In this document: piece by piece, positions 1-10,955 of the stretch
How the letters are laid out: each line of letters starts with the position of its first letter
How positions within the stretch are numbered: the first letter of the stretch is position 1
Source of the DNA: Simmondsia chinensis
Lineage: Eukaryota > Streptophyta > Magnoliopsida > Caryophyllales > Simmondsiaceae
Assembly (NCBI GenBank): GCA_018398585.1
Contig: JAGTTD010000007.1
Span: 9,637,320 to 9,701,319, forward strand
DNA: 64,000 nt
Direction of reading: 5' to 3'
Program-made: the position numbers and the translations under genes
The notes under the pieces: generated by a model
Databases searched by the model: none
Seen by the model: the letters and a program-made list of their open reading frames with translations, nothing else
Told to the model about the DNA's origin: nothing

Positions 1-254
1 GATGGTAGATGCATTCCATGCATCCTCAACTAGTTTTAATGTAGCATTGGTGCACATGAGTCTAGGTATAGTGGGAAGATTGTTAAGGCATCTGATAGAT
101 TCATGTCAGCATCCTTAGCAGTTGATCACAATAAACGAATTTGATGCTCTTAGCTCTATCGAAGCTCTTATGATAAAGATTTAACTGATGGTCTAGGCTA
201 TGAAATTTAAGTTAGCATGAATGTATTTTGCCTAAGTCCGGACACTTGTAGAGG

Positions 255-1500
255 CCCCAAAAAGCATTAAGCGCATTGTATCAAAATGGGTCTACAAGAT
301 AAAGAAAGAAGTGGACGAGAAGGTGGAGACTCTCAAAGCAAGACGAGTGGCAAGTGGTTATATACCCAAATAGGAAGGAATTGTCTGTATGATAAGACTT
401 TCCCACTAATCACTATGCTTAAATCTATGGGAATACTCTTATTCATTGCATCTTATTATGATGAGATATGACAAGTGGATAGCATCAAGACGGCCTTTTT
501 TAATGGTCATCTTGAGTTAGATATCTTTATGATACGATTAAATAATTATGTTGCCAAGAATCAAGAGCATGTGGTCTATGAATTGAAGAAGTCTAGTTAT
601 GGAGTAAAACAAGCATGTTGTCAATGGAATCTTGGATTGGGTTTTTTTTTTTTTTTTAAAATTGAAAATCATCTTATTTTTAGATGTAATTTCAAAAAAA
701 ATCACCTATATTTTCTAATTTTTCAATACCACACCTAAAATTTCTAAAATTTTTCAATGTAACACCTTAATATGACGCCGTTAACATCAATTAGTTTTTG
801 CTAATATAATATTCTAAAAAACAAAGAAAAAATTTTAAAAATTAAAATTTGCTTTTCAAATAATTTTAAAAATTTTTTAAAATGCTTTAAATAACTAGAA
901 ACTTTGTAAATATTTAGAAAAATAATTTATATATTTAAAAAAATATTTTTATAAAATTTTGTGTCAGCAAAAACTAGTAGATGCTAATGACATCATATTA
1001 AAGTATGACATTGAAAAATTTTAGGTGTGATATTGAAAAATTAAAAAATTTAGGTGGTTTTTTGACATGACCTAAAATGTAGGCCCTTTTTTAGTTAAAA
1101 AAAACCCTAATTGATTTAATTAAGTTATTGAACCCTATGGATTTGAGCAAATGGTTGATGAACCGTATGTGTACAACCAAAATAATGGTAAAGTAGTGAA
1201 TTTTTTAGTGTTGTATATGGATTACATTCTATTTGTTGAGAATGGGATAAGATTGTTATCAATTGTTGAGATTTGGTTATCTACTTAGCTCAATATCAGA
1301 GATCTAAGAGAAGCTAAGTCCATCCTTGGGTGCAATATTTTAAGAATAGAATATTGGGCTTATCATAGGCCGTCTGTTTTGATTCTAGACATTTGACGTT
1401 AGAATATGCATTTGCCCTTTAAATAAGACTCAATAGATGAAGAAGTATCAAGAAATCTTGCATTGCAGATTTCAACAAAAAGTCAAGTACTTAACAATTT
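255..1500 (+). pseudogene. Ty1/Copia reverse transcriptase remnant, split by a TIR element
   Basis: Degenerate Copia RT. The first part reads roughly SKWVYKIKKEVDEKVETLKA, the conserved start of the Copia RT domain (KWVFKIK.. then KARLVAKG). The next part (about 475-638) reads IKTAFFNGHLELDIF and then YELKKSSYGVKQACCQWN, matching the family's [12 protein letters not shown] and LKKSLYGLKQAPRQW blocks. The frame stops at a run of 16 T where a TIR element is inserted and resumes after about 1,110 with DEPYVYN, VLYMDYILFVENG (the YVDD block, here YMDY) and LREAKSILGCNILR. At least two frameshifts and several stops are visible, so it is inactive. No gag, protease or integrase is seen upstream; the element may begin outside the window. 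Confidence 0.85.
639..1107. mobile_element. Small non-autonomous TIR element, family 1, copy 1
   Basis: An AT-rich insertion of about 470 bp whose two arms are long imperfect inverted repeats. The left arm contains TTTTTCAATACCACACCTAA followed by an ATATGACG..GTTAAC block; the right arm reads the same on the opposite strand. Similarity continues for roughly 150 bp per arm, around a short AT-rich centre. It starts with T16 (642-657) and ends in an A run. It has no ORF of its own. It lies exactly where the Copia RT frame breaks, so the RT was there first. A second copy is at about 16,399-16,858. The exact ends and TSD are not resolvable by eye. Confidence 0.8.
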
Positions 1501-1559
1501 GAGAAGGTGTAAAGTAGGCTTGTTGGCTCAAAAGGTTCCTTATTATGGATCCAAAGCGG

Positions 1560-2210
1560 GTGAGCAATAGATAGACATAGTGACATAATGGTATTGATAT
1601 TATTATAGCCAATGAGTTTGCATGTCCTTAGGGGGATGATATTCGATGCACGACTATTGATATTATAATTGCTAAAGTAAAATTATATTATTTATTTATC
1701 TAATTGTATTTTACAAGTTATACATGCTCGTTCTTATTTTTCAAAACATGCCAAGAGATCAACATCGTCCATGATGGCATAGCAAGAATTTGATTTAAGT
1801 AATCAATAAGATTAAACTACAGATAAACCTCAGATAAAAAGAGCCATATATTGTTGAAAATAAGTTTGCAGTCATTAATAAGTTTGGACTACTTATATGT
1901 TAAGACTATAATGTGGTATAAGTGATGACTGTCCTCGTTCTATGGGTAGGAATCCTAAGATATCATATTGGTGTTTCTCAGTAAGATTGAAATACTAAAT
2001 TGGACCAATTGAATTGTTCATAAATAGGAATATGAGCCTAATCAATGGAATCCCAATTCCTGAAATTATTCCACATGGTGTCGATATGTAGTTGTCAATT
2101 GTTAAAGATAAGATATTGCAACTATAAGAAGTGGCGAGCAATGTTTTCTGAAACTCGATGGTACTCAAAATTGGTGATGGGGTGAAGATCAGTTTTGGCA
2201 TTATGCATGG
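1560..2210 (+). repeat. LTR-like segment following the Copia remnant
   Basis: Non-coding. A purine-rich stretch CCTTAGGGGGATGAT near 1,627 could be a polypurine tract, and the part from about 1,860 to 2,160 matches a segment near the right edge of the window in the same orientation. Both contain AGTTTGGAC, then TATGTTA(A/G)GACTATAA, then a block ending AATAAGATTGACACAC or a close variant, then TTGGACCA. This shared core in the same position downstream of Copia RT suggests two LTRs of one family. No TSD or second LTR of this copy can be identified inside the window. Confidence 0.5.
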
Positions 2211-2379
2211 ATGATAGAACTTCTCTTCAAATTTTGTTTTTCACTTTTTTTCACCTATCCCTACAAAAAGACCATACGGTTGGACAAATGGAGATATGTA
2301 ACAAATGCATTTGCAGAAGGACATTTAATTAGAAAAGACCATTTCTACCAAGTGATGACCCAGTTATCTCTAAGCTCTG

Positions 2380-3175
2380 TCAAATCATGAAAAGTGAGGC
2401 AGCCTGATCTGGCAAACAAGACATCATAATCCGGAATATTGGTAGGGAGTTAGAAGACACGGTAAGATCCTTCATGGATAAGGTTAAGACAAAGTCAACA
2501 TCCTTGAATAATATTGAAAAAGGCTTGTCATATCCTAAGGTGGAACTCCTAGTTTGGCACGCTCTTCTTGGTAGATTAAGTATAAAACGCACTTGTGCAG
2601 AGTCAGAGTTCTTCATTCTAGCAGCAACCCCTTGTAGTCTTTGGTGGGGAGCCCTTGGAAGAGGAGGACTATCTATTCATTATATGTCTGGTATGGTGGC
2701 GTGTTCAGTGCAGATGTCTATATTGGTAGGATTCTCATAGTGCACTATCAACTTACCAAGGATGTTGAGGAGTCTGTTATGGATGGTATTTGATGTGGGA
2801 GGATGCTTCCAAAAGAGGGTGTGAATGATCATATTCTTCACCGTGAACTAGGTGATTTGGTGTAAGAGGAATAAAGTTAGTTTTGAAAATGTGTTAGTTT
2901 TGAAAATGAGCCTTAGGTTGAGAGGACGTCTTCTAAAGCATCTCCATACGGTTAGGCTTTTGGGTAAATGCATGTTGTATAGAATTTCTTACAAACTACA
3001 TGAAGTTGCCCGATGTATTGTATTATAAGTTGGTCAAATAAGCATTGATAGGTGCTGTTCTAGTTTGACAAGTGTCTTTTTTATTTTGATTCTTGAACTT
3101 TTTTTGTATTTCGCGTCAGCGAGTCGACACATCCTTTTTTGGTGCTTGTTCATAACTACAAAAAAGAAGATATTG
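2380..3175 (+). pseudogene. LINE (L1-type) ORF2 3' fragment with zf-RVT domain
   Basis: The plus-strand reading around 2,530-2,600 gives SYPKVELLVWHALLGRLSIK, the signature start of the reverse-transcriptase zinc-binding domain that ends plant LINE ORF2 (PK...L.W....GRL.T). Further on, about 2,850-2,890, VIWCKRNKVSFEN matches the downstream W..W..RN.R.F block of the same domain. The frame is broken between the two. The following sequence is T- and G-rich and ends in an A-rich stretch near 3,165, as expected for a LINE 3' UTR. RT and endonuclease parts are missing, so this is a 5'-truncated copy. Confidence 0.7.
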
Positions 3176-3763
3176 CAACAACAACGTTTCTAAACTATGT
3201 GATAGCAATGTTGACATAGAGGCCGAATTGCTACGATGGTAGCCATGCTAGTGCAGTACCTAAAATAGTGAGGGTGATTGTGCTTTAGAATATGATTGTA
3301 TATAGTAGTTCTGACACCATGCTAACAAGAATGGAAGAGAAGAAAGGTACGGGAATATTAGGATTTGGGTAAATTTGTATATTTTATATTGTATAAGATA
3401 ATTAGAGTATAAAGATAATTATGTAACTACTTTTATATGACCCAATATTTTTGTCCAATTATATACTCAAATTATGCCATCTGGCGCTACTTGCAATTAC
3501 CAGTTTTCACTTTCTAGTTTATCAATCACCTTAACTAGTTTGGGAGAAATTGTTTCTGTAAATAAAACATTGAGAATAAATTAACAACCTTTAATAACTA
3601 ATTTGAATAAATTTATAAACATAAAGCACCATTCACATAAATAACTTTTTTAATTTGCACTAGGGTTAATATAATGTGAGCTTCTCTCCTAGCAAATAAA
3701 TGACCACCTGTAAATAACTTGTCAGAAGTGCAAGATATTTTAAAGATATTTAGAATTTGGAAA

Positions 3764-3768
3764 TTACT
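3764..3768. repeat. Target-site duplication TTACT (left) of element A
   Basis: TTACT immediately precedes the TG of the left LTR and is repeated at 10951-10955 after the right LTR. Five-bp duplications are usual for Copia integrase. Confidence 0.9.
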
Positions 3769-4449
3769 TGACGGCGTTATTATGTGAAATAGCTTTGTTA
3801 ATCAGTTTACCAGTCACAAAAAGTAAAATGAACAAATAGAGACATAGATCTCAAACTAGAACAACAAAACAGAAGAACACAAGGATTTTTACGAGGTACA
3901 AACTCAAAAAGGATGGTCCTACTCCTCGGCTCCCTATTTTTAGAAAATTCTCCATTATATCAATGATTACTACAAATTTATATATACCTAGGTGCTTTAA
4001 TCTGTGTCATTGCCTGCGTGGGCCATTCCAATCTATTGGATCATCATAGCATCAAGGACCTCGAATCACCAAAACAAACACAAATCTTACAGTCCAAAAA
4101 TGCACCGCCTTTTCCGATGCAGGCATGGATGGGAGACACTTGTCAGACGCATAATGGGAAATGGTACGACAGGGGCATGGGCAGGTAAATAGTACAGCTA
4201 GGCAAGGGAAATTCGGATAATGACCAAACGTGCATAATTTCAATATCAGAACAGTTTAACCCTTTCTTTTGGATTTTTCCATTCTTTTAACTGGTTCATT
4301 ACACGATGTGTTTTGAGTCTGACCTTTTAACCAAGTGATGCATTTTGGTATTGTAATAATCCTACTTTTTTTGTCTAAGCTCATTTCTAAGGCCTAAATC
4401 TATATTAAGGCATGGTTTAGGATATATGGGTTCTAACTAGGATACAACA
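3769..4449 (-). repeat. 3' LTR of Copia element A, internally deleted
   Basis: 681 bp against 957 bp for its partner at 9994-10950. The two align from their outer ends inward: GCGTTATTATGTGAA versus GCATTATTATGTGAA at one end and AGGATACAA at the other. Around 3,975-3,985 the copy jumps over about 270 bp present in the partner (about 10,200-10,470). Read on the minus strand it begins TGTTGTATCC. Confidence 0.92.
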
Positions 4450-4461
4450 ATCTCCACCTTG
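4450..4461 (-). other. Polypurine tract of element A
   Basis: Minus-strand AAGGTGGAGAT directly abuts the first TG of the 3' LTR. This is a common Copia plus-strand primer site and fixes the LTR boundary. Confidence 0.85.
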
Positions 4462-4469
4462 AAAACCAT

Positions 4470-5285
4470 ATATACTAATCACTAGATTATTTCTAATAAT
4501 AGGGAGCATTTTTACAAACTTTTCATCTAGGATTCCATTCCATTTGGACAAGTTTGATACACTTTACAAACTTCTCCAAAGGAACTAATTTAGTACCCAT
4601 GTCTGTCTGGTTCTCATCATTATCAATTTTTAGCAACTCTATTTGCTTTGTCTCTACCTAGTCCACGATAAAGTTCCTCCTAATAGCTAAGTGTTTGGTT
4701 CTATCATGGTATATACTAGGTTCCTACATAATGTAAGGGATAATTGACTGTTTGAATAAATCTTAGGTGGCCCTAAGTTGAAGTTAATTTCAGATAAAAA
4801 ACCTCTAAGCCAAATCTCCTCCTTAATGGTGTCAGTTACAACTAGAAACTTAGACTCGGTAGTTGAAAGTGCAGTCAAAGATTGAAGCTTTGACCTCTAA
4901 CTAATGGGTCCACCCATTAAGGTCAACACATAAGCTAAGGTAGACCTTCTCCTATCTAAGTCACCAACAAAGTCAAATGTCTACATGTCCTACCAGTTTT
5001 AGGTCACTTTGGTCACTTTCAAAGGTCAAACCTAATTCTAAGGTTCCCCTCATATATCTAAGTAACCACTTAACCCCATCCTAGTGGTTTTTTTCTTGGA
5101 TTTGCCATAAATCTAGATAATACACTCATTGGGTAAACTAGGTCTAGTCTAGTGCGTGTCATAGCGTACATTAATGACCGTATTGCATTCGCATGTGGTA
5201 TACAAGCCATTTTCTGTTTTTCCTGGTTTGTTTCTGGGCATTTTGTTGCTGAAAATTTATACCATGTTGACATGGGCAATCTTAT
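4470..5285 (-). pseudogene. Element A: RT C-terminus and RNase H remnant
   Basis: On the minus strand RSLMYAMTRTRLDLVYPMSV corresponds to the Copia block GSLMYAM..TRPDI.YA, and ALSTTESKFLVVTDTIKEEI corresponds to the RNase H block ALSTTEAEY.A..EA.KE. A broken YSNSQLSLTL (family CDSQSAL) follows. Stops and frame changes separate the blocks. Upstream the sequence jumps from GFEEPKYDSK straight to a post-YVDD region, so most of the RT palm is gone. Confidence 0.85.
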
Positions 5286-5289
5286 GATT

Positions 5290-5990
5290 TTGAATCGTAC
5301 TTGGGTTCCTCAAACCCTTCAGGTTAAGCCATGAGGATCTCTTCCTCAAGCTCACCATACAGAAAAGTTGTAGTTACATCGATTTGCTCAAGCTACATAT
5401 CGTACTTGGCAGTTAAACACATCAAAAGATGAATTATAATATGCCTCACAAAAGGGGAAAAATATTTCAGTATAGTCTACCCCTTCTTTCGGAGTGAAAC
5501 TTTTGGCCACTAATCTCGCCTTGGACCTAGGCATACCTTCAGCAATTTCAGGCTCTTTAACCTTAAAAATCCAATTAGAACCTATTAGCTTTTTACCTTT
5601 AGGCGTAAGGACTAGGATCCAAGTATGGTTTTTCCACAAACTTTCCATTTCTACTGCCATGGCATTTAGCCGTTGTACTGAATACCAGCTGCTAATGGCT
5701 CGTTTAAAGTCAAGGGTTCAGACTCTACATATTTTAGGGCAGTATTTATGGCATGGTTTATACAATATGTGTATCCAAACCTATCTAGGGCCCTAATCTT
5801 TCCCCTTACCCTATCCCTAGCCAACTGTTAGTTTTCTAGGGTTTCTACGGCCTCGGTTTGGTTCTGGTCTCTTCTACTAAGTTTGTTTTGGTTAGTTTCA
5901 GATCTGTTATATTTTAGTTCAATCTCATTTTGGTTATTTTCTTCCGGCTTATCTTCTATTTCAATCTTAAAGAAGGTTAGGTTAGGCGGG
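5290..5990 (-). pseudogene. Element A: RT N-terminal half
   Basis: The minus-strand frame contains MESLWKNHTWILV, GKKLIGSNWIFKVKE and ARLVAKSFTPKEGVDYTEIF, the canonical beginning of a Copia RT, then IDVTTTFLYGELEEEI and an in-frame stop before PEGFEEPKY. The catalytic YVDD segment expected about 80 residues later is missing. The preceding integrase-RT linker (about 5,700-5,990) is Asn/Gln-rich and poorly conserved. Confidence 0.87.
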
Positions 5991-6044
5991 TTTATCCCAA
6001 ATTCATATTGTTCATGATTAAATGTCCTAACAACAATCGGGCTA

Positions 6045-6781
6045 CTAGTTAACTATTAAGTAAGGCATTTCATATTCAGTAAAGGTGACTTCCCTACTTA
6101 CTATAGCTATAATCCTATTGCCTTCTTTAACTACTAACTTATAACCCTTAATCCCTGAAGCACAACCTATGAAAATGCACCTAGTGACCCTAGGTTCTAG
6201 TTTTCCCTCATTTTGGTGAGCAAAGGCTGAACAATTAAAAACACAATTGTCATAGTTTACTGGTTTTCCAGACCGCACATGCTCAAGGGTTTTCATTTTT
6301 AAAGCATAATGAGGTGATCTATTTACTAAATAGGCTATTATATTTACAGCTTCACCTAAAATTGTTTGCTTGAACCTGATGAAAACAACATGCATCTAAT
6401 ACAATCAAGTAAGGTTCTATTCGTGCTTTCAGCCACACTATTATGTTTTGGGGTTTTCCTGACTGTATTGTGTCTTTTTATTCCATGTTCATTACATAAA
6501 CTATAAAACTCTTTGTTCACAAACTCCAAGCCATTATTAGTTTTTAACACTTTAATCTTTCTTCTTGTTTGGTTGTCAATTAAAGTATTCCATTTGACAA
6601 ATGTTTCAAATGTGTCATTCTTGTTTTTTAGTAAGAAAACCCATACTTTTCATGAGAAATGATCCACAACATATAAGAAATAGCATGCTTTGTCCATTGT
6701 GGATACCCTAAAGGGTCCCTACACATTAGAACGAATATAATCAATAATGCTTTCAATTATATGTTATCCAGTAATAAATGC
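6045..6781 (-). pseudogene. Element A: integrase core and C-terminal region
   Basis: Minus-strand residues KIKVLKTNNGLEFVNKEF and KTPKHNSVAESTNRTLL match the Copia integrase core (LR(T/S)D.G.EF and TPQQNGVAER.NRTL). An upstream segment reads STMDKACYFLYVVDHFS. The downstream part, CIFIGCASGIKGYKLVV, matches the (F)IGY..G.KGYRL block that closes Copia integrases. At least two frameshifts are present. The frame is cut at about 6,781 by the Mutator-like insertion; the pre-integrase continues at 8,580. Confidence 0.88.
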
Positions 6782-8579
6782 GACTTAAGTATTTTGGTCA
6801 CCAAAGTCGACAAAAATGGACCTTTTGGTCACCTAAGTCAACTTTTGGACAATTTAGTCACTAAACTAATAATAAAAGTCCCTTTTAGTTACTCAAGTGA
6901 TTTAAAATGGATATATTGGTCGCCCAAGTTAAATATCGGAATACTTAATCACCCAACTCACAATAAAAATTTCATTTAGTCACTCAAGCGGTTTAAATGG
7001 ACAAGTTGGTCACCAAAGTAATAATTTAGAAAAATTTATTTTCCAACTTTATCATCCAAATATATGATAAATTTAAAATGGACAAGTTCGTCACTACAGT
7101 GATTTAAAAGTGATAAAAAAATTTATCAACCAAATAAAAATAACTAATTTAATTATGTTTTTGACTTATTTGTTTCATTGTTTCGCATATTTTTTTTTTC
7201 TTCAAAGCCTATATTTTATTTGTAAAAACAGGTGCACATCTGGCAGGGTTGGACATGACCCAAGCGATCCAATCAACAGCTTAGGGCTCCCAAATTTTTA
7301 GGTTGCAATTTTTAAAGAATCAATTGTTAATATTAACAAGTTTTACTATTGAAATTTTTACATTTTGTAATATATGAAAGGCCCCATTTGAAATTTTCGT
7401 TTGGGACCCTGCAAATGTCAGGATCGGCCCTAACATCTGATTATTGATGTTAGGTAAAAATTAAAAGATTTTAAATCAATTCTGACATTAAACAAAACTT
7501 GATAAAATATTCTAAAAAAATGAGAATTTAAGGAATATTTAGAAACAAGAATCAATAAATATTAGGTGCATTAAAAATAGTGAAGATCAATTTGAAAAAA
7601 AAATTTTGAAATCAAGTGTCATGTTAGTATTTTCTGGCAAAAATCATCAAATTCTAATAAATATGCTATACCATCATAATCATGTTCTACTTTAGCATTT
7701 TTCAATAGAAATATATCGCATTTCAATAAAAGAATGCTTGATTGATAAAATTTTAAAACTTTAGGGTACCTAAGTGATAAAATATTTAAACCTCAAGGTA
7801 CTCTATTATATATATTGAAACGTTAAGATACTTAGATGTTAAATCGTAAAAACACAGAGTACCTAATTGATAATTTAACTAAATAAAACATGAGAAAGTA
7901 TTATAAAAAATTTGAGAATCAAGGAATACCGTGTGCTTTAAAGATTAGAAAATATTTTTAAAAAATGAGAACGAATGAAAGATTTAAAAAATATTTTATT
8001 TATAACCAAATTGATCTTCATTATTTTCAATGCACATCACATTTATTGACTTTTGTTTTTTCTAAATATTCTTTGAATTCTCATTTTTATAATATTTTAT
8101 GATTTATAATCTTTTAATTTTTACCTAAAGTTAATAGCTATATGTGCATCAATTTGTTACAAATAGAACATAGATTTTGAAAAGAAAATATGAGGGCCAA
8201 TAAAATAAATAAGTTAAAAACATAATTAAATTAGTTATTTTTATTTGGGTCAAATTTTTTTTTGTCATTTTTAAATCACTTTAGGAATGAAAATGAGTTG
8301 TCATTTAAAGGTGGATGAAAAATTTTTCCAAATTATTACTTGGGAGATCAACTTATCCATTTTAAACCAATTCCGTGACTAAATGATACTTTTATTACAA
8401 GTTGGGTGACTAAGTCTTCCAAAATTTAATTTGGGTGACTAATTTGTTCATTTTAAATCACTTAGGTGACTAAAATAGACTTTTATTAAGAGTTTGGTGA
8501 CTAAATTTTTCAAAATTTGACTTCAGTGACCAAGAGGTCCATTTTTTGCCACTTTGGTGACCAAAAGGGGACTTAAGTC
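6782..8579. mobile_element. Mutator-like long-TIR element nested in Copia A
   Basis: The two ends are inverted repeats of at least 300 bp: GACTTAAGT..TTTTGGTCACC at the left, and the same read backwards at the right (GGTGACCAAAAGGGGACTTA). The arms consist of degenerate sub-repeats with a recurring TTTAGTCAC(C/T)(A/C)AA core. Flanks are taAtaaatgc (6772-6781) and taCtaaatgc (8580-8589), a 10-bp TSD with one mismatch, in the 9-11 bp range of Mutator-like elements. No transposase reading frame is seen in the AT-rich centre, so it is probably non-autonomous. It breaks the Copia pre-integrase frame. Confidence 0.85.
7243..7431. mobile_element. Small hAT-type element nested in the Mutator-like element
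   Basis: A 189-bp segment with short imperfect inverted ends (GCAGGGTTGGACATGA; right end reversed AGGGCCGATCCTGACA), flanked by CACATCTG (7235-7242) and AACATCTG (7432-7439), an 8-bp duplication with one mismatch. An 8-bp TSD with (C/T)AGGG-type termini is the hAT pattern. It is more GC-rich than its surroundings and encodes nothing. Confidence 0.65.
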
Positions 8580-9165
8580 TACTAAATGCAAGCCTATGTC
8601 ACATTTAGGCACATTATTTGACCCAAATACACCCTTTTTACTCAATTTTACCAACCCCCTTTCTAATATGTGTCCAGGTCTCCTATGCCATAGGTCAGTG
8701 ATGTCTAGGTTGTCTTTCTTAGCCATGTTTCCCTCCTCAGAAATCAATTCCCCTCTAAGGACACACAACCCATTCTTGATCACCCCATTAAGGACAACTA
8801 AGGCTCCTCTTAAGATTTTCATCTCCCACTTACATGCCTTTAGAGTAAACCCACTAAGGTCAAGTTGTCCTAGGGATATGAAGTTTCTTTTTAGTTTTGG
8901 GACATGCCTTACTCCTTCTAAGACAAAGTCAGTACCATCAGTCATCCTAATCCTAACTGTACCGATACTCAGTACCTTACAGCCATAGTTATTCCCCGGC
9001 ATGACCTTTTCTCCATTAATAATCTTATAATCAACAAATAAAATCCATCAAAAGTCATGTGAAAGCTACATCCAGAGTCTAACACCCATTTATGCATTGT
9101 AATGTCAAAAGATGTGACAAGCACTTCACCATGTTCATAGTAATCATCAGATATAGTCTTATCTA
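8580..9165 (-). pseudogene. Element A: protease / GAG-pre-integrase region
   Basis: On the minus strand VLEGVRHVPKLKRNFISLGQ is the Copia segment between protease and integrase (L.VL.DVRHVPKL..NLIS.G.L). ITDLWHRRPGHILERGL is the GAG-pre-integrase HxxxH block (LWH.RLGH.). The expected C..C follows as KCDIGLHL and is then cut by the Mutator-like element. The protease DSG(A/C) is not clear: the region near 9,080 gives a D.GCSFH-like reading after a frame change. Confidence 0.82.
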
Positions 9166-9172
9166 CAAAGGC

Positions 9173-9900
9173 CTAGTTCTTGTTCTTATTGGGGCAATAA
9201 CGTTTAATATGACCCATCTTACCATATTCATGCCATTTAACATTTGACAGGTCTTTTCTACCCCTAGATTGAGATATGTTTTTACTATTTTTTCTCTTTT
9301 TGTTATTTTGATAATCTCTGATCTTTGTTCTGCCTCTAACTATTGGCCCTTCCCCATTATTGTTACTATTTTGTATAGTATTTACCATCACGTTTAAGTT
9401 CTAAAATTTTAGACCAAAGGTCATCCTCAACTTAAGTAAGTGATATGATTTTTCCTTCCATACCTGAGGGTGTCTTTAAATGCTTTTAAGTACGTAGGTA
9501 ATGAGCGTAAAAGAATCACTGTCTGTACTTCATCCAGAACTTCTACTTTTAAGTTCGTTAGATCATTTAAAACCCTATGAAAATCATCAAGATTGTCCTC
9601 TAGTGGTCTATTTTCCTCCATTTTAAAAGTATAAAACTGTCCCATATATAATACTCCATTGGCTAACGATTTTGTGGCATATAGTTCTTTTAACTTAGCC
9701 CACAACGTAGCAAAACTAGTTCTACCACAAACTTTAGAAAGAACAGAGTTATGTGAACAAAGTAAGAGATTACCATGAGCCACTATCTTAATGTTTATCT
9801 TCTGCTTGTATGTTATCCCCGCTGGATTGTCCTTCTCCGGTAGGAGTGTTGAATTGGCACCAACAGACATCAGCAATGCTCTAACCATTACTTTTCACAA
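9173..9900 (-). pseudogene. Element A: Gag with zinc knuckle
   Basis: The minus-strand ORF at 9427-9888 contains LWAKLKELYATKSLANGVLY, LYMGQFYTFKM, DDFHRVLNDLTNL and VILLRSLPTYLKAFKDTL, the Copia Gag (UBN2-type) pattern LW.KLE..Y.TK...N...L..L..LP..Y. The following ORF (9173-9391) ends with WHEYGKMGHIKRYCP, a CCHC zinc knuckle in which both first cysteines are lost. The start is near the primer site, as expected; no clean ATG could be chosen. Confidence 0.88.
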
Positions 9901-9978
9901 CTCAAAGTCATTCCTACAGTTAAACCTTTCCATGTCATGTTTAGCAAAGCCATTTTAAGGATCTTTAACCCTAACAAT

Positions 9979-9991
9979 GGCTCTAATACCA
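9979..9991 (-). other. Primer binding site of element A
   Basis: Minus-strand TGGTATTAGAGCC, one mismatch from the Met-tRNA complement TGGTATCAGAGCC, two bases inside the 5' LTR. Confidence 0.88.
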
Positions 9992-9993
9992 TT

Positions 9994-10950
9994 TGTTGGC
10001 ATTATTATGTGAACTAGCTTTGTTAAACATTTTACTAGTTGTAAAAAAAAAAGATTGAATATAAACACAAGATCTCTAACTAGAACAACGAAATAGAAGA
10101 ACACCAGGATTTTTACGTGGTTTAGACCTAAAAAAGATGGTCCTAGTCCTCAACTCTCTATTTTTGGATAGATCTCCACTATATCGATGATTATTATAAT
10201 TTTACAGATCAATTACACGCAAGACTCAAATTATAGACTCATTCAACATCTTTTAAGACAGAAACCTACATCAAAATCCTAATATACCCAAGATACAAGT
10301 GGTTCTTGCTTCAATCCTCCATGGAAAGCTCATATTAGGGCTTGAATAACCATCAACAAGCAAGAAGAACTAAAGAACATTTGAGGGGAAAGGTGATTTA
10401 GGGTTTCGTCAAAGAAAACAAAGAGATAAGGACGAAATTGAGACATAGTGTTAGGAAACCCTAAAACATACTGTTTGTATATACCCAGGAAATTTAATCC
10501 GTGTCACTACTTGCTTGGGGAATTCCAAACCATTGGATTATGACAACATCAATGGCCTCAAATCACTCAAACAAACACAAATCCTATGGTCAAAAAGTGC
10601 ACCGCCTTTTCAGATGCAAGCATGGATGGGAGACACGTGTCACGAGCATAACGGGTAACAAGTATGGCATAGGAAACGGGTAGTTAAATAGTACAACTCG
10701 GCGGGAGCAATTTGGACAATCGCCAAACGTGCATAATTTCAATTTCTAAACAGTTTACCTATGGACTTCCACTTATTTTCGATTTTACCATTCTTTTACC
10801 TCGTCAATGCATTTGGAGACTGACCTTTTAACCAAGAAATGCATTTTGGTCTAGTAATAATCCTAATTTTTTTTTCTAAGCTCATTTTTTAGCCCTAAGT
10901 CTATATTAAGGCTTGATTTAGGGTATATGGGTACCAATTAGGATACAATA
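9994..10950 (-). repeat. 5' LTR of Copia element A
   Basis: 957 bp, from TGTTGGCATTATT to GGATACAATA in plus-strand orientation; the expected terminal CA is now TA. It keeps the roughly 270-bp middle part that the 3' LTR has lost. Confidence 0.92.
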
Positions 10951-10955
10951 TTACT
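10951..10955. repeat. Target-site duplication TTACT (right) of element A
   Basis: Exact match to 3764-3768. Confidence 0.9.

Larger units (their letters stand above)
3769..10950 (-). mobile_element. Ty1/Copia LTR retrotransposon (element A) with nested insertions
   Basis: A complete insertion unit on the minus strand. Two LTRs share long colinear identity, and the outer flanks carry the 5-bp duplication TTACT. On the minus strand the order is 5' LTR, Met-tRNA-type primer site, Gag, zinc knuckle, protease/pre-integrase, integrase, RT, RNase H, polypurine tract (AAGGTGGAGAT directly before TGTTG) and 3' LTR. This is the Copia order. All coding parts have stops, and the RT core with YVDD is deleted. 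A 1.8-kb Mutator-like element separates the pre-integrase from the integrase, and a small hAT-type element lies inside that. Confidence 0.93.

Noticed and set aside
286..471. 61-codon ORF at the left edge
   Set aside because: Frame-shifted shadow of the Copia RT remnant, whose motifs read in another frame.
8554..8988. 144-codon plus-strand ORF
   Set aside because: Antisense shadow of the Copia A pre-integrase region.
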